From Chthoniobacterales bacterium (GTDB lineage: Bacteria; Verrucomicrobiota; Verrucomicrobiia; Chthoniobacterales; UBA10450), in the NCBI GenBank assembly GCA_025929155.1, contig JAICMR010000005.1:1-46275 (forward strand): a DNA stretch of 46,275 nt, read 5' to 3'. The notes under the pieces were generated by a model, which saw only the letters and a program-made list of their open reading frames with translations, searched no databases and was not told the origin of the DNA. Each line of letters starts with the position of its first letter. Positions within the stretch are counted from its first letter, which is position 1. The translations under genes and the position numbers were made by a program. Of the stretch, positions 7,482 to 15,038 are shown piece after piece.

Positions 7482-8573
7482 TCATACGGCGAACTTCTCC
7501 GCGTCCTTTCTTTTCAAAACCAGACCGTTCCCGGGTCGATCGAGATCGGGGCGTAAAGCGCCATCGTTAGGCTCGGGCGCGCCGTCGAAGAACATCCGCT
7601 CAATCCGCGCGTGATCGTGAAAATATTCAGCGTGGCGGAAGGGTCGTGTGGCGCAACCTACGGGAATGTGCAGCGCCGGCGCGCAATGCGAGGAGAGGGG
7701 AAGATGATGGGCTTCGCACAAAACCGCGGCTTGCAAAAACCCGGTGTAGCCGCCGCAGCGCGTCGCGTCCGCCTGAAGCACATCGACCGCCCCGGCGCTG
7801 AGCATGCGATGAAAATAGGTGACATCGTATCCGTACTCTCCTGCGGCGATGTCCATCCCGGGCGGGCCGTCGTCGCGCAGGAGACGCAGCCCATCGAGAT
7901 CGTCGGAGCTGACGGGTTCCTCGAACCAGCTCACGTCCAATTCCGAGAAGACGTAACTGAGCGCGAGAGCTTGTTTGCGCGAATAGGCGCCATTCGCGTC
8001 CACAAAAAGCTCGGCATCTTCCAAGATGGCTTCGCGCGCGGCCGCGACCCGTTGGGGATCGGCTTGCGGGTCACGGCCGATTTTCATTTTGACCCGCGGA
8101 ATCCCTTGCTCGACCCAGCCGCCAAGTTGTTCCTGCAACTTTTCATTTGTGTAGGAGGTAAAGCCGCCGCTGCCGTAGAGGGGCATGACATCGCGCACCT
8201 GCCCGAATAGCCTAACGAGCGGGGTCCCGAGTAGCTTTGCCTGCAAATCCCAGAGCGAGGTGTCGATCGCCGAAATCGCCATCGAACAAATGCCGGGGCG
8301 GCCGAGATTGCGGATCGATTCCACCATGGCGACGAAGCATTCGTTAGGCGAATGCGCGCTCTGGCCGATCACCACATGTTTGAGTTTCGAGTCGATCAGC
8401 TTGGCGGTCGCAACGTCGGCGTAGCTATAGCCTAATGAACGCCGCCCGCCGGCTTCCGCTTCCACGATCACGATCGTCGTGCTGTTCCATGCAATCGTGC
8501 CGTCCGATTCCGGCTGATCGGTCGGAATGGTGAAAGCCGAAACCTCCAGCTTCTCGATCGGCGTAGCGTTCAT
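7482..8573 (-). CDS. Enolase-superfamily enzyme (mandelate racemase/sugar-acid dehydratase group)
   Basis: A 363-residue enzyme from ATG at 8573. The acid/base pair KxK is at Lys162 and Lys164 (RVKMKIG). Likely metal ligands are Asp192 (VDANG), Glu218 or Glu219 (WFEEP) and Glu246 (AGEYG). Asp269 (QADATRCGG) and His296 (SSHCAP) complete the His/Asp dyad of the mandelate racemase subgroup. Members abstract a proton alpha to a carboxylate and act as racemases, cycloisomerases or sugar-acid dehydratases. The gluconate-type dehydrogenase downstream makes a sugar-acid substrate plausible. The frame remains open upstream to 8720, but that part is a translated hairpin repeat. Confidence 0.88.
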   Translation of the reverse strand: MNATPIEKLEVSAFTIPTDQPESDGTIAWNSTTIVIVEAEAGGRRSLGYSYADVATAKLIDSKLKHVVIGQSAHSPNECFVAMVESIRNLGRPGICSMAISAIDTSLWDLQAKLLGTPLVRLFGQVRDVMPLYGSGGFTSYTNEKLQEQLGGWVEQGIPRVKMKIGRDPQADPQRVAAAREAILEDAELFVDANGAYSRKQALALSYVFSELDVSWFEEPVSSDDLDGLRLLRDDGPPGMDIAAGEYGYDVTYFHRMLSAGAVDVLQADATRCGGYTGFLQAAVLCEAHHLPLSSHCAPALHIPVGCATRPFRHAEYFHDHARIERMFFDGAPEPNDGALRPDLDRPGNGLVLKRKDAEKFAV

Positions 8574-8577
8574 GCTC

Positions 8578-8719
8578 TGGGTAGCGCAGGCGTCTCGTGT
8601 GCTGGCGAGGGCGTGCCCGCAGTCGGGGACTTTCCTCGCCGGCGCGAAATCTGATGGGGGACGAAAGACTGTCTCGGCGAGGATGCCGAAGCCAGCACGC
8701 GAGACGCCTGCGCTACCCA
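8578..8719. repeat. Hairpin repeat, family 1 (best copy)
   Basis: Arms of 28 bases at 8578-8605 and 8692-8719 match at 27 positions; each reads TGGGTAGCGCAGGCGTCTCG then CGTGCTGG or GTGTGCTGG-like sequence toward the centre. An inner pair CCTCGCC (8634-8640) and GGCGAGG (8676-8682) continues the stem. The element fills the gap between the TPP enzyme gene and the enolase-superfamily gene. Translated on the minus strand it gives ASTRDACA, close to ASTREACA from the copy at 14.9 kb. Confidence 0.85.
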
Positions 8720-8736
8720 CGTCAAAGACATCGGTG

Positions 8737-10527
8737 TCAATCCTTGTGAGGGATGAAACTTTCGATCGCGTCCTTGAAGGCGCCGCGGATCATTCCGCCC
8801 GCGTCAGGGTCGCCTTTAACGATCGATTTCATGAAATTCTCCGCTTCCTCGAAGCTGATGTGCGGCGGCAGGGTCGGCACTTCCGGATCGGTCATGGCTT
8901 CATAGACTACCGGCCGATCAGAGCTGAGGGCGCGGTCCCACGCCGGTCCGACCTCGTCCGGATTATCGACTCGAATCCCGCGCAGGCCGAGCATTTCAGC
9001 ATAACTGGCGAAGGCGAAATCCGGCACAGTCTGCGACACCACATATTTCGGGTCGCCCGTCATGACGCGCTGCTCCCAGGTCACCTGGTTCAAATCATGG
9101 TTGGCCAGGACCATAATGATGAGCCGCGGATCGCTCCACTCCTTCCAGTTATCCGCGATTGTGATCAGGCCGTTGATTCCGTTCATGAGCATCGCGCCGT
9201 CGCCGACGAGCGCGATCACCGGTCGATCGGGCCAGGCGAATTTCGCCGCGATCGCGTAGGGCACGCCGGGTCCCATCGTTGCCAGATTTCCGGAAAGCGA
9301 GGCCATCATTCCGCGCCGGACCTTGAGATCGCGCGCGAACCAGTTCGCCGACGAGCCGGAGTCGGAAGAGAGAATGCAGTTCTCCGGCAAACGTGGCGAG
9401 AGCTCCCAGAAGACGCGTTCGGGGTTGATTGGGTTCGCGCTGTTCATGGCGCGCGCCTCCAGCACTTCCCACCAGTCTTTCAGCCAGCCCTCGATCTTCT
9501 CCCGCCACGAGCGGTCGGCCTTGCGCTCGAGCAACGGCACGAGCGCACGCAAGGTTTCCGTGCTGTCGCCGACAAGGCTCAACTCCATCGGATAACGGAT
9601 GTTGATCATCTTGGCGTCGATGTCGATTTGCACTCCACGGGCCGCCCCTTCCTTCGGGAGAAACTCCGAATACGGAAAGCTGGAGCCGACCATCAGAAGG
9701 GTGTCGCACTCGGTCATCATGTCCCAGCTCGGCTTGCTGCCTAACAAACCGATCGGGCCGGTGCAGTAGGGCAACGCGTCAGGCAAAACGGCTTTGCCTA
9801 ACAATGCCTTGGCTACGCCGGCGCCGAGGAGTTCGGCCACTTCCATCACTTCATCGGTCGCGCCCAGGCAGCCGGCACCGACCAACATTGCCACTTTCTC
9901 CCCGGAGTTGAGGATGTCGGCGGCGCGGCGCAAATCGGCATCGGTGGGAATAACGCGCGGGGTAGAATAGCTCGTGCCGGAATGAATCGTGTTGTGCTTC
10001 CGTGGCGGCGTCTCGACCGCGTCCAGTTCCTGGACATCGTTAGGGAAGATAATGCAGGTGACCGTGCGCTGGGACTTGGCAATGCGAATCGCGCGATCGA
10101 CCAGATGACGCGCCTGCGCGGGCACATTGCAGGTATGGACATACTCGTGCGCGACGTCCTTGAAGAGGGAGTTGAGATCGACTTCCTGCTGAAACGAACC
10201 GCCCATGGCCGCGCGAGCTGATTGCCCGACGATCGCGACGACCGGCTGGTGATCCATCTTGGCGTCGTAGAGTCCGTTGAGCAGATGGATCGCGCCCGGA
10301 CCGGACGTGGCGAGGCAAATACCGACTTCGCCGGTGAATTTGGCATGCGCGCAAGCCATGAACGCCGCCATCTCCTCGTGCCGCACCTGGATGTAATCGA
10401 TCGCATCGCCCGCACGCTGGATTGCGCCGATGATCCCGTTGATGCCGTCACCGGGAAATCCGTAGATGCGGGTGATGCCCCATTCGGTGATGCGTTTGAT
10501 TAAGAAGTCGCTGACTTGTTCTGCCAT
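8737..10527 (-). CDS. Thiamine-diphosphate enzyme, pyruvate oxidase/acetolactate synthase-like
   Basis: A 596-residue enzyme with the three-domain layout of the POX/ALS family. The catalytic Glu lies in RHEEMAAFMA near residue 51. A central FAD/Rossmann-like domain follows, and the TPP/Mg motif begins GDGAMLMNG at residue 442 and runs to the Asn in VLANHDLNQ. The wording GDGAMLMNGINGLITIA is close to that of pyruvate:quinone oxidases, but the PoxB-type amphipathic C-terminal helix is not obvious, so the reaction is not settled. It lies upstream of the enolase-superfamily gene on the same strand, separated by a hairpin repeat, and may work on the 2-keto acid produced there (inference). Confidence 0.88.
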   Translation of the reverse strand: MAEQVSDFLIKRITEWGITRIYGFPGDGINGIIGAIQRAGDAIDYIQVRHEEMAAFMACAHAKFTGEVGICLATSGPGAIHLLNGLYDAKMDHQPVVAIVGQSARAAMGGSFQQEVDLNSLFKDVAHEYVHTCNVPAQARHLVDRAIRIAKSQRTVTCIIFPNDVQELDAVETPPRKHNTIHSGTSYSTPRVIPTDADLRRAADILNSGEKVAMLVGAGCLGATDEVMEVAELLGAGVAKALLGKAVLPDALPYCTGPIGLLGSKPSWDMMTECDTLLMVGSSFPYSEFLPKEGAARGVQIDIDAKMINIRYPMELSLVGDSTETLRALVPLLERKADRSWREKIEGWLKDWWEVLEARAMNSANPINPERVFWELSPRLPENCILSSDSGSSANWFARDLKVRRGMMASLSGNLATMGPGVPYAIAAKFAWPDRPVIALVGDGAMLMNGINGLITIADNWKEWSDPRLIIMVLANHDLNQVTWEQRVMTGDPKYVVSQTVPDFAFASYAEMLGLRGIRVDNPDEVGPAWDRALSSDRPVVYEAMTDPEVPTLPPHISFEEAENFMKSIVKGDPDAGGMIRGAFKDAIESFIPHKD

Positions 10528-10615
10528 AAGTTCTCTGTTTCTACTTCGTTGTTGTTTGCTCGTCAGGCTCCCTTTAACTCCTTCATTCGTTAGGCGAGAG
10601 CGAAGCCAAAGCACA

Positions 10616-10671
10616 TCATCCTGAGCGAAGCGCAGGGGAGTCGAAGGATCCCTCGGCTCCGCTCCGGATGA
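10616..10671. repeat. Interspersed repeat, family 2, with inverted ends
   Basis: TCATCC (10616-10621) and GGATGA (10666-10671) bound the element. The part from 10620 to 10652 (CCTGAGCGAAGC, then GAGTCGAAGGATCCC) is nearly shared with 13371-13405. It follows the stop of the rhodopsin-transducer homologue by about 30 bases, so it could also act as its terminator. Confidence 0.65.
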
Positions 10672-10700
10672 CTGCTTCTATCTGGGTTAGCCTTCACTCG

Positions 10701-11075
10701 TTAGTCCGATGAAAAGGCGATGGTGGTAATGAGCGCGTTGGCTTCCTGGCGCGAATCGAGCCGGGTGTGTTGCACGACGATCGGCACGTCAGAAATGATC
10801 GTGCTCGCGTAGTTTGTACCGTGTGGGATCGGTTCCGGATCAGTCAGATCGTTGAAACGCTGATGGAGCGTGCGCTGCGGCGGGACCGTGATTTTGTAAG
10901 GGCCAACCGGATCGCGATCACTATAGAAAATGGTGATCTCAACATGGGCCGCGACATTGTTCGCGTTCAGGATACAGACCGTCTCGTGGCTCAGCATTTC
11001 CGGCTCGGGCCCATTGCTCCAGGCGGGAATCCAGCCTTCCGCGATCGCCCATTTTCTTCGTCCGATTTCGTCCAT
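10701..11075 (-). CDS. Sensory rhodopsin transducer (ASRT) family protein
   Basis: A 124-residue soluble protein. The segments KWAIAEGWIP, GPEPEMLSHETVCILNA, VEITIFYSDRDPVGPY, RFNDLTDPEPIPHGT and VPIVVQHTRLDSRQ match, nearly word for word, the transducer of the Anabaena sensory rhodopsin as I recall it. That protein is a small beta-sandwich that binds the rhodopsin; the wider family has been predicted to bind small molecules. The ATG at 11075 has GGAG at proper distance. No rhodopsin gene is in the window, so a metabolite-sensing role is more likely here, perhaps linked to the neighbouring TPP and enolase-superfamily genes (inference). Confidence 0.88.
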   Translation of the reverse strand: MDEIGRRKWAIAEGWIPAWSNGPEPEMLSHETVCILNANNVAAHVEITIFYSDRDPVGPYKITVPPQRTLHQRFNDLTDPEPIPHGTNYASTIISDVPIVVQHTRLDSRQEANALITTIAFSSD

Positions 11076-11208
11076 TGCTTTCTCCGTTTCCGCGAAAAGG
11101 AAACGGCGCATCGACCCTCATCGGATTCAAAAACTTCCCCGCTCCTCCGGCGGCTCGCTCTGAAACTGACAGGTGGGAAAGTGAATCAGTTCAAAATTCG
11201 GCAGGCTG

Positions 11209-11562
11209 CTATGCGCGCACCCACTGGCCGGCGGCGGCGAGATCGGCGGAGTCGAAGTATCGCACCTTTTCGGTCATGATCAGCGCGCCCACTTTTGCGA
11301 GGCACTTCTGCCAGAATTTCTCCCCGACCATCGCCACACGCTCAATTTGGCTGACGTGTCTCATTCCAAAACGCAGGTCATCCCAGGCCGCGCCGACTTC
11401 CCAGCCGTGGAAGTCCTGCATGACCAGCAGCATCCGCATCGATCCTTCTCGCGCGATTAGCGCGTCCCAGGCCGCGATCAATTGCTGGTAATCTTTACGG
11501 CTCAGCTTTCCGCTCACGTCCACGCGGATGAGGTTGCCCTGTTCGGAGACGATCTCGTGCAT
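11209..11562 (-). CDS. SpoIIAA-like (STAS/SEC14-type) small protein
   Basis: A 117-residue cytoplasmic protein beginning MHEIVSEQGNLIRVDVSGKLSRKDY, which is the opening strand-helix pattern of the SpoIIAA-like family. The middle has DFHGWEVGAAWDDLRFG and ERVAMVGEKFWQK, also typical of that family. Members occur widely beside stress and transport genes, but their biochemical role is not well defined. The conserved phosphorylated Ser of true anti-sigma-factor antagonists is not obvious. It lies 133 bases upstream of the ASRT homologue on the same strand and just downstream of the DUF885 gene, so co-transcription is possible. Confidence 0.8.
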   Translation of the reverse strand: MHEIVSEQGNLIRVDVSGKLSRKDYQQLIAAWDALIAREGSMRMLLVMQDFHGWEVGAAWDDLRFGMRHVSQIERVAMVGEKFWQKCLAKVGALIMTEKVRYFDSADLAAAGQWVRA

Positions 11563-11581
11563 CCATTAAGATAATCGTGCG

Positions 11582-13306
11582 CTAGAGGCCCATCAGTTGC
11601 CGAATGTACTTCACCGGCGGACTGCCGAAGCTGAGCGCTTCGTTGTTAAATTTCTTCGCATCGAAGGCTTTGCCTTCTTTGGCCTGCGCACGCGCGCGGA
11701 GATCGAGCCATTCGCTCACGCCGACGAAATAGGTCGAAAGCTGTGCGGAAGTGATCCGGGCGCGTTTCCATTTCGCGACGGCTTCGCCTTCCTGCTGAAA
11801 GCCTTCCTTCTCCATCAGGTCGAGGGCTTCCTGCTCGGTCATGTTTCCGGCGTGAATTTTCTGGTCGATGATCGCGTTCACGATCACGCGGAGGCGCATC
11901 TTGAGTTGCTGCATTTTCACCTCCGGGCCGCTGAAGCCTTCCTCGGCCATCTTCTGTTCCATATAGACGGCCCAGCCTTCGATCATGCTCCCGCTCTGAT
12001 ACATCGCGCGGACGAGCGTCGGGGCTTTGAAGAGATTCGAATGTTGGAGCTGAAGATAATGGCCAGGCATCGCTTCGTGCACCACGAGGTCGTGCACCAT
12101 GTAATTGTTGTATTCGCGATAGAACGAATCTTTCCGCTCCTGCGACCAATCGCTCGGCGTCGGCTCGATCGCGAAAAAGGTCTTCCCGTTTTTCTCCAAG
12201 GGGCCCGGCGAATCGCAATAGGCAATGCCCGCGCCGCGCTTGAACTCCGGCATCACGATCACGTCGAGCGGCTCGTCTGGCACGGTCACAAAATCTTTTT
12301 TCCGCACGAACGCGGTCGCTTCGCCGACGACCTTTTTCGAGTAATCGACAATCGTGTCGTTGTCGGGATGACGCTCGGCCAGTTTATCGAGCACGGCGGC
12401 GGTCACCTTGTGTTTATCTTCGAACGTCTTCGGATCTGCGTTTGGAAAGAAGTTTTTGTAAAGCGGGAGCGCGGTCTCGTAGATTGCCGCCTGCGTCGCT
12501 TTCAGGTCGGCTTGGGCGCGCGCCATCACTTCTTCCATCGGCATGTCGGAGGCGAGGGCGAAATGCAGCTTTTTGCGAAACTTCTCCGCGCCCAACCGGA
12601 AGTTGCCGGTGGAGCGGGGGAGCAAATCTTTTTGGAGCCAAGTTTTGTAATCGGCGAGGGCGGCGGCGGTTTTCTCCTGAAGTGGCGCCAGTTCCTTCTT
12701 CATTTCGGGCGCCTGATCCAGCAAGGGCGCGAGACCTTCCTTGATCAACGAGATCGCGCCCTGCGTCTGATCGATTGCCACCTGGGTATCGATCTCCGGC
12801 GGGCGTTTCAGGTTCGCCTTCGCCTGCACGATCACGGCCGGGATCGCTTCCATCCGCGCACGCAGACTTTCGATTCGCTCTTTCGCGGGGGCGAAGTCGC
12901 GTGCCACCAGCAGGTAGAGGCTGTTCGCAAGGCTCTCGTTGTAAACCAGCGGGTTGGATTCCCACTCTTTCAATTCGTTAAGTTGGAAAAGTTCGTAATC
13001 GATCGCGTCCTTCAGAATCTGGGCATCGACCTTGTTCGGGCCGGTCAGCTTCGCGCGGTCGATCTTCGCGAGTTTGGTCTGGAAATCGCGCGCGGCGGCG
13101 CGCTCCTTCGCAAATGCGTCAGGCGAATAATCGGTCAGCTTGTCGTCGAAACGGTGATCGCCCAGCGCGGTCGCCCATTCCGGATTGTGCTGGAGCGTCT
13201 GCTCGATGTAAGCCTTTGCGGTCGTTTCAAATTCGTCGTCGGCAGGCGTGGCCAGTGCTGAGAGCGGGAGCAAGCCGAGGAAAGAAAGAAGAACGACGTG
13301 TTTCAT
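11582..13306 (-). CDS. Exported DUF885 family protein (putative metallopeptidase)
   Basis: A 574-residue protein from ATG at 13306. A signal peptide is clear: Lys at position 2, a Leu-rich core and a likely cut after SALA. The motif HEAMPGHYLQ near residues 410-419 has the HExxxGH form of the DUF885 group, whose members are treated as zinc peptidases. The downstream part carries IVNAIIDQKIHAG and a C-terminal KRARITSAQLSTYFVGV. The length of about 570 residues fits the family. It is expected to work in the periplasm on peptides. The gene stands between the SpoIIAA-like gene (19-base gap) and the repeat block upstream. Substrate is unknown. Confidence 0.87.
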   Translation of the reverse strand: MKHVVLLSFLGLLPLSALATPADDEFETTAKAYIEQTLQHNPEWATALGDHRFDDKLTDYSPDAFAKERAAARDFQTKLAKIDRAKLTGPNKVDAQILKDAIDYELFQLNELKEWESNPLVYNESLANSLYLLVARDFAPAKERIESLRARMEAIPAVIVQAKANLKRPPEIDTQVAIDQTQGAISLIKEGLAPLLDQAPEMKKELAPLQEKTAAALADYKTWLQKDLLPRSTGNFRLGAEKFRKKLHFALASDMPMEEVMARAQADLKATQAAIYETALPLYKNFFPNADPKTFEDKHKVTAAVLDKLAERHPDNDTIVDYSKKVVGEATAFVRKKDFVTVPDEPLDVIVMPEFKRGAGIAYCDSPGPLEKNGKTFFAIEPTPSDWSQERKDSFYREYNNYMVHDLVVHEAMPGHYLQLQHSNLFKAPTLVRAMYQSGSMIEGWAVYMEQKMAEEGFSGPEVKMQQLKMRLRVIVNAIIDQKIHAGNMTEQEALDLMEKEGFQQEGEAVAKWKRARITSAQLSTYFVGVSEWLDLRARAQAKEGKAFDAKKFNNEALSFGSPPVKYIRQLMGL

Positions 13307-13365
13307 GACGAGAGAGTGGCGCGAAGTAGGCAAAGATGCGAGCGCGCTATTACGCTGACCACGCC

Positions 13366-13521
13366 ATCAGCCTGAGCGGAGCCGGCCTCGGAGTCGAAGG
13401 ATCCCGCGAAGCTTCCTCGAAATTGCGAACGGACCTTCTTAGACCATACGCGCGGAGCCTCCCCGTTACTCTGCGGATTCCTCGGCTTCCTTGCGCTCTG
13501 CTCCATTCCGCTCGGGACGAC
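13366..13521. repeat. Interspersed repeat, family 2 (longer copy)
   Basis: The left part, 13371-13405 (CCTGAGCGGAGC, then GAGTCGAAGGATCCC), matches 10620-10652. The right part near 13482-13520 (CCTCGGCTTCCTTGCGCTC, then CCATTCCGCTCGGGACGAC) resembles the repeat at 1794-1830. The element occupies most of the gap between the DUF885 gene and the carrier gene. No transposase or target duplication is evident. Confidence 0.6.
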
Positions 13522-13534
13522 GCGCGATTTGGAA

Positions 13535-14842
13535 TCATCCGATCTGCCCCGACTTCCCAGCGGCAAGTGCCGCCTGCTTTTTGCCTAACCAAAAGCTGAG
13601 CCCGCACCAGATCGCCGCGAGCGGCGCGGCGATGAACGAAATCCCGGTGAGACCGAGCCCCAGCCAGGTGAGAAGCGCGTAGGACCACGCGCCGACCTGA
13701 TCGCCCAACCGGTAAATGAACGTGTCGATGAAACTCTTGGCTTTGTATTTATCCTCCCGTCGCAGAACCGTGAACAGAACCTCACGCGCGGGGCGGGTAA
13801 CGGCGAAATTGCCTGCGCGACGAGCCACTTGAAAGATAGCCAGTAACAGAAGCACCGGCACGAAACCCAGGCCGAGAAAGCCGAGCACGCTCAAGGCCGG
13901 CAAAAACGCGAGAGTCACGCCGACGCCGAACCATTTCAGGAGCCGCCCCGTAATAAAAAGCTGACCGAGAATGGTCAGCGTGTTCACGGCGAGATCGAGT
14001 TGCGCGAAGAAAGCAGTCCGTGCGGCGCGGTCGTGAAATTGATGGCCTGTGAGATCGGCTTGCTGGAAATAGACGACCGTGTTGCAGAACGCGTGCAGGA
14101 GCAGGAACGCGCAAATGCCGAGCAGGTAAGGCGAGCGGGCCACGTGCGCAATCCCGGAAAGGATCCCGCCGCCGCCGATCGGCTTCTCTTTCTCCTGCTC
14201 CTGCTCGCCAGGATTAGCAAGAGCAGGAGCAGGTCGGACTGCAGGGAAAAACTTCACGCACCAAGGCGCGAGCTCGAGAAGGAGCGCAGTCACGAGGATC
14301 AGATTCGGCGCGCCGATTTTTCTGACGAGCGTCGCCGTGAAAAGTGGTCCAGCGATCGCGCCTAACGAGCCGCCAACGCTGATGAACGCGAAGAGCCGTT
14401 TCGCCTGTTCGCTGTCGAAAACATCGGTCATGAACGCCCAGAAAAGCGTCACGACAAAGAGGTTGAACACGCTCACCCAGATAAAAAAGGCGCGGCCGAC
14501 CCAGACGTTTTGCGCCGGCGTCAGCGTGCGCATGAGCACGTAAAAGATGAGCAGGTTTACGATGAAGAACCGGTAGGCGATCGGCAGAAAGCGTCGGCGC
14601 GACATTTGCGCGACGATCGCGGAGAAGGCGGCGTTAGCGACGAGCATGGCGACGAGCGTCCCGCTGAAAAGCCAGGACAAACTCTCGACGCTTCCCGCCG
14701 CCGCGATGTCGTCGCGGATCGGACGGATGACGTAATAGCTCGCGAGGATGACGAAGTTAAACCCGCACGCCAGGAGGAGCGCGCGGACTTCGTTAGGCCG
14801 GACATCAACGGCTTTTTGGAGGAGCCCGTGCGCGGCTTTCAT
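13535..14842 (-). CDS. ADP/ATP translocase-like carrier (MFS-type, Npt1/Npt2 branch)
   Basis: A 435-residue membrane protein with about twelve helices, from ATG at 14842. The opening part has Glu-Val-Arg-Ala then YYVIRPIRDD, which is the recurring start of the NTP/NDP translocase-like family in free-living bacteria. A cytoplasmic loop with EQEQEKEKPIGGGG splits the two halves. Related free-living proteins are annotated only as MFS or Npt1/Npt2 family, and nucleotide exchange has been shown mainly for intracellular bacteria and plastids, so substrate here is open. The frame stays open to 14929 through a translated hairpin repeat, which is not likely to be part of the protein. Confidence 0.75.
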   Translation of the reverse strand: MKAAHGLLQKAVDVRPNEVRALLLACGFNFVILASYYVIRPIRDDIAAAGSVESLSWLFSGTLVAMLVANAAFSAIVAQMSRRRFLPIAYRFFIVNLLIFYVLMRTLTPAQNVWVGRAFFIWVSVFNLFVVTLFWAFMTDVFDSEQAKRLFAFISVGGSLGAIAGPLFTATLVRKIGAPNLILVTALLLELAPWCVKFFPAVRPAPALANPGEQEQEKEKPIGGGGILSGIAHVARSPYLLGICAFLLLHAFCNTVVYFQQADLTGHQFHDRAARTAFFAQLDLAVNTLTILGQLFITGRLLKWFGVGVTLAFLPALSVLGFLGLGFVPVLLLLAIFQVARRAGNFAVTRPAREVLFTVLRREDKYKAKSFIDTFIYRLGDQVGAWSYALLTWLGLGLTGISFIAAPLAAIWCGLSFWLGKKQAALAAGKSGQIG

Positions 14843-14869
14843 CGTCCGACCGGGCTCCTCCTCAAGACT

Positions 14870-15038
14870 CCGGGCAGCGCACGCTTCTCGCGTGCTGGCG
14901 ACGGCGTCCCCGCGGTCGCGGACTTTCATGCAGAGTCATCTTATTGAGAGCAGTTCACGTTCATCGAGAGTGTCGGCCGCAGTCCGTCGCGGCGAAAACC
15001 CCACAGGCTCGGGACGCCAGATCGCGTGCGCTACCCGG
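14870..15038. repeat. Hairpin repeat, family 1 (spans end of epimerase gene)
   Basis: CCGGGCAGCGCACGC at 14870-14884 pairs with GCGTGCGCTACCCGG at 15024-15038 (14 of 15). Inner parts (CGGTCGCGGAC and GTCCGTCGCGGC) also pair loosely. The right arm overlaps the last codons and supplies the TAG stop of the epimerase gene, as GGGTAG. Confidence 0.7.

Noticed and set aside
8527-9744. Long plus-strand open frame opposite the TPP enzyme gene
   Set aside because: It mirrors the minus-strand enzyme, is Arg/His-rich and has no family motif. It is a shadow of high-GC coding sequence.
11597-13261. A 554-codon plus-strand open frame opposite the DUF885 gene
   Set aside because: The minus strand encodes a full DUF885 protein with a signal peptide and HEAMPGH. 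The opposite frame is rich in Phe, Arg and His in the way antisense frames are.
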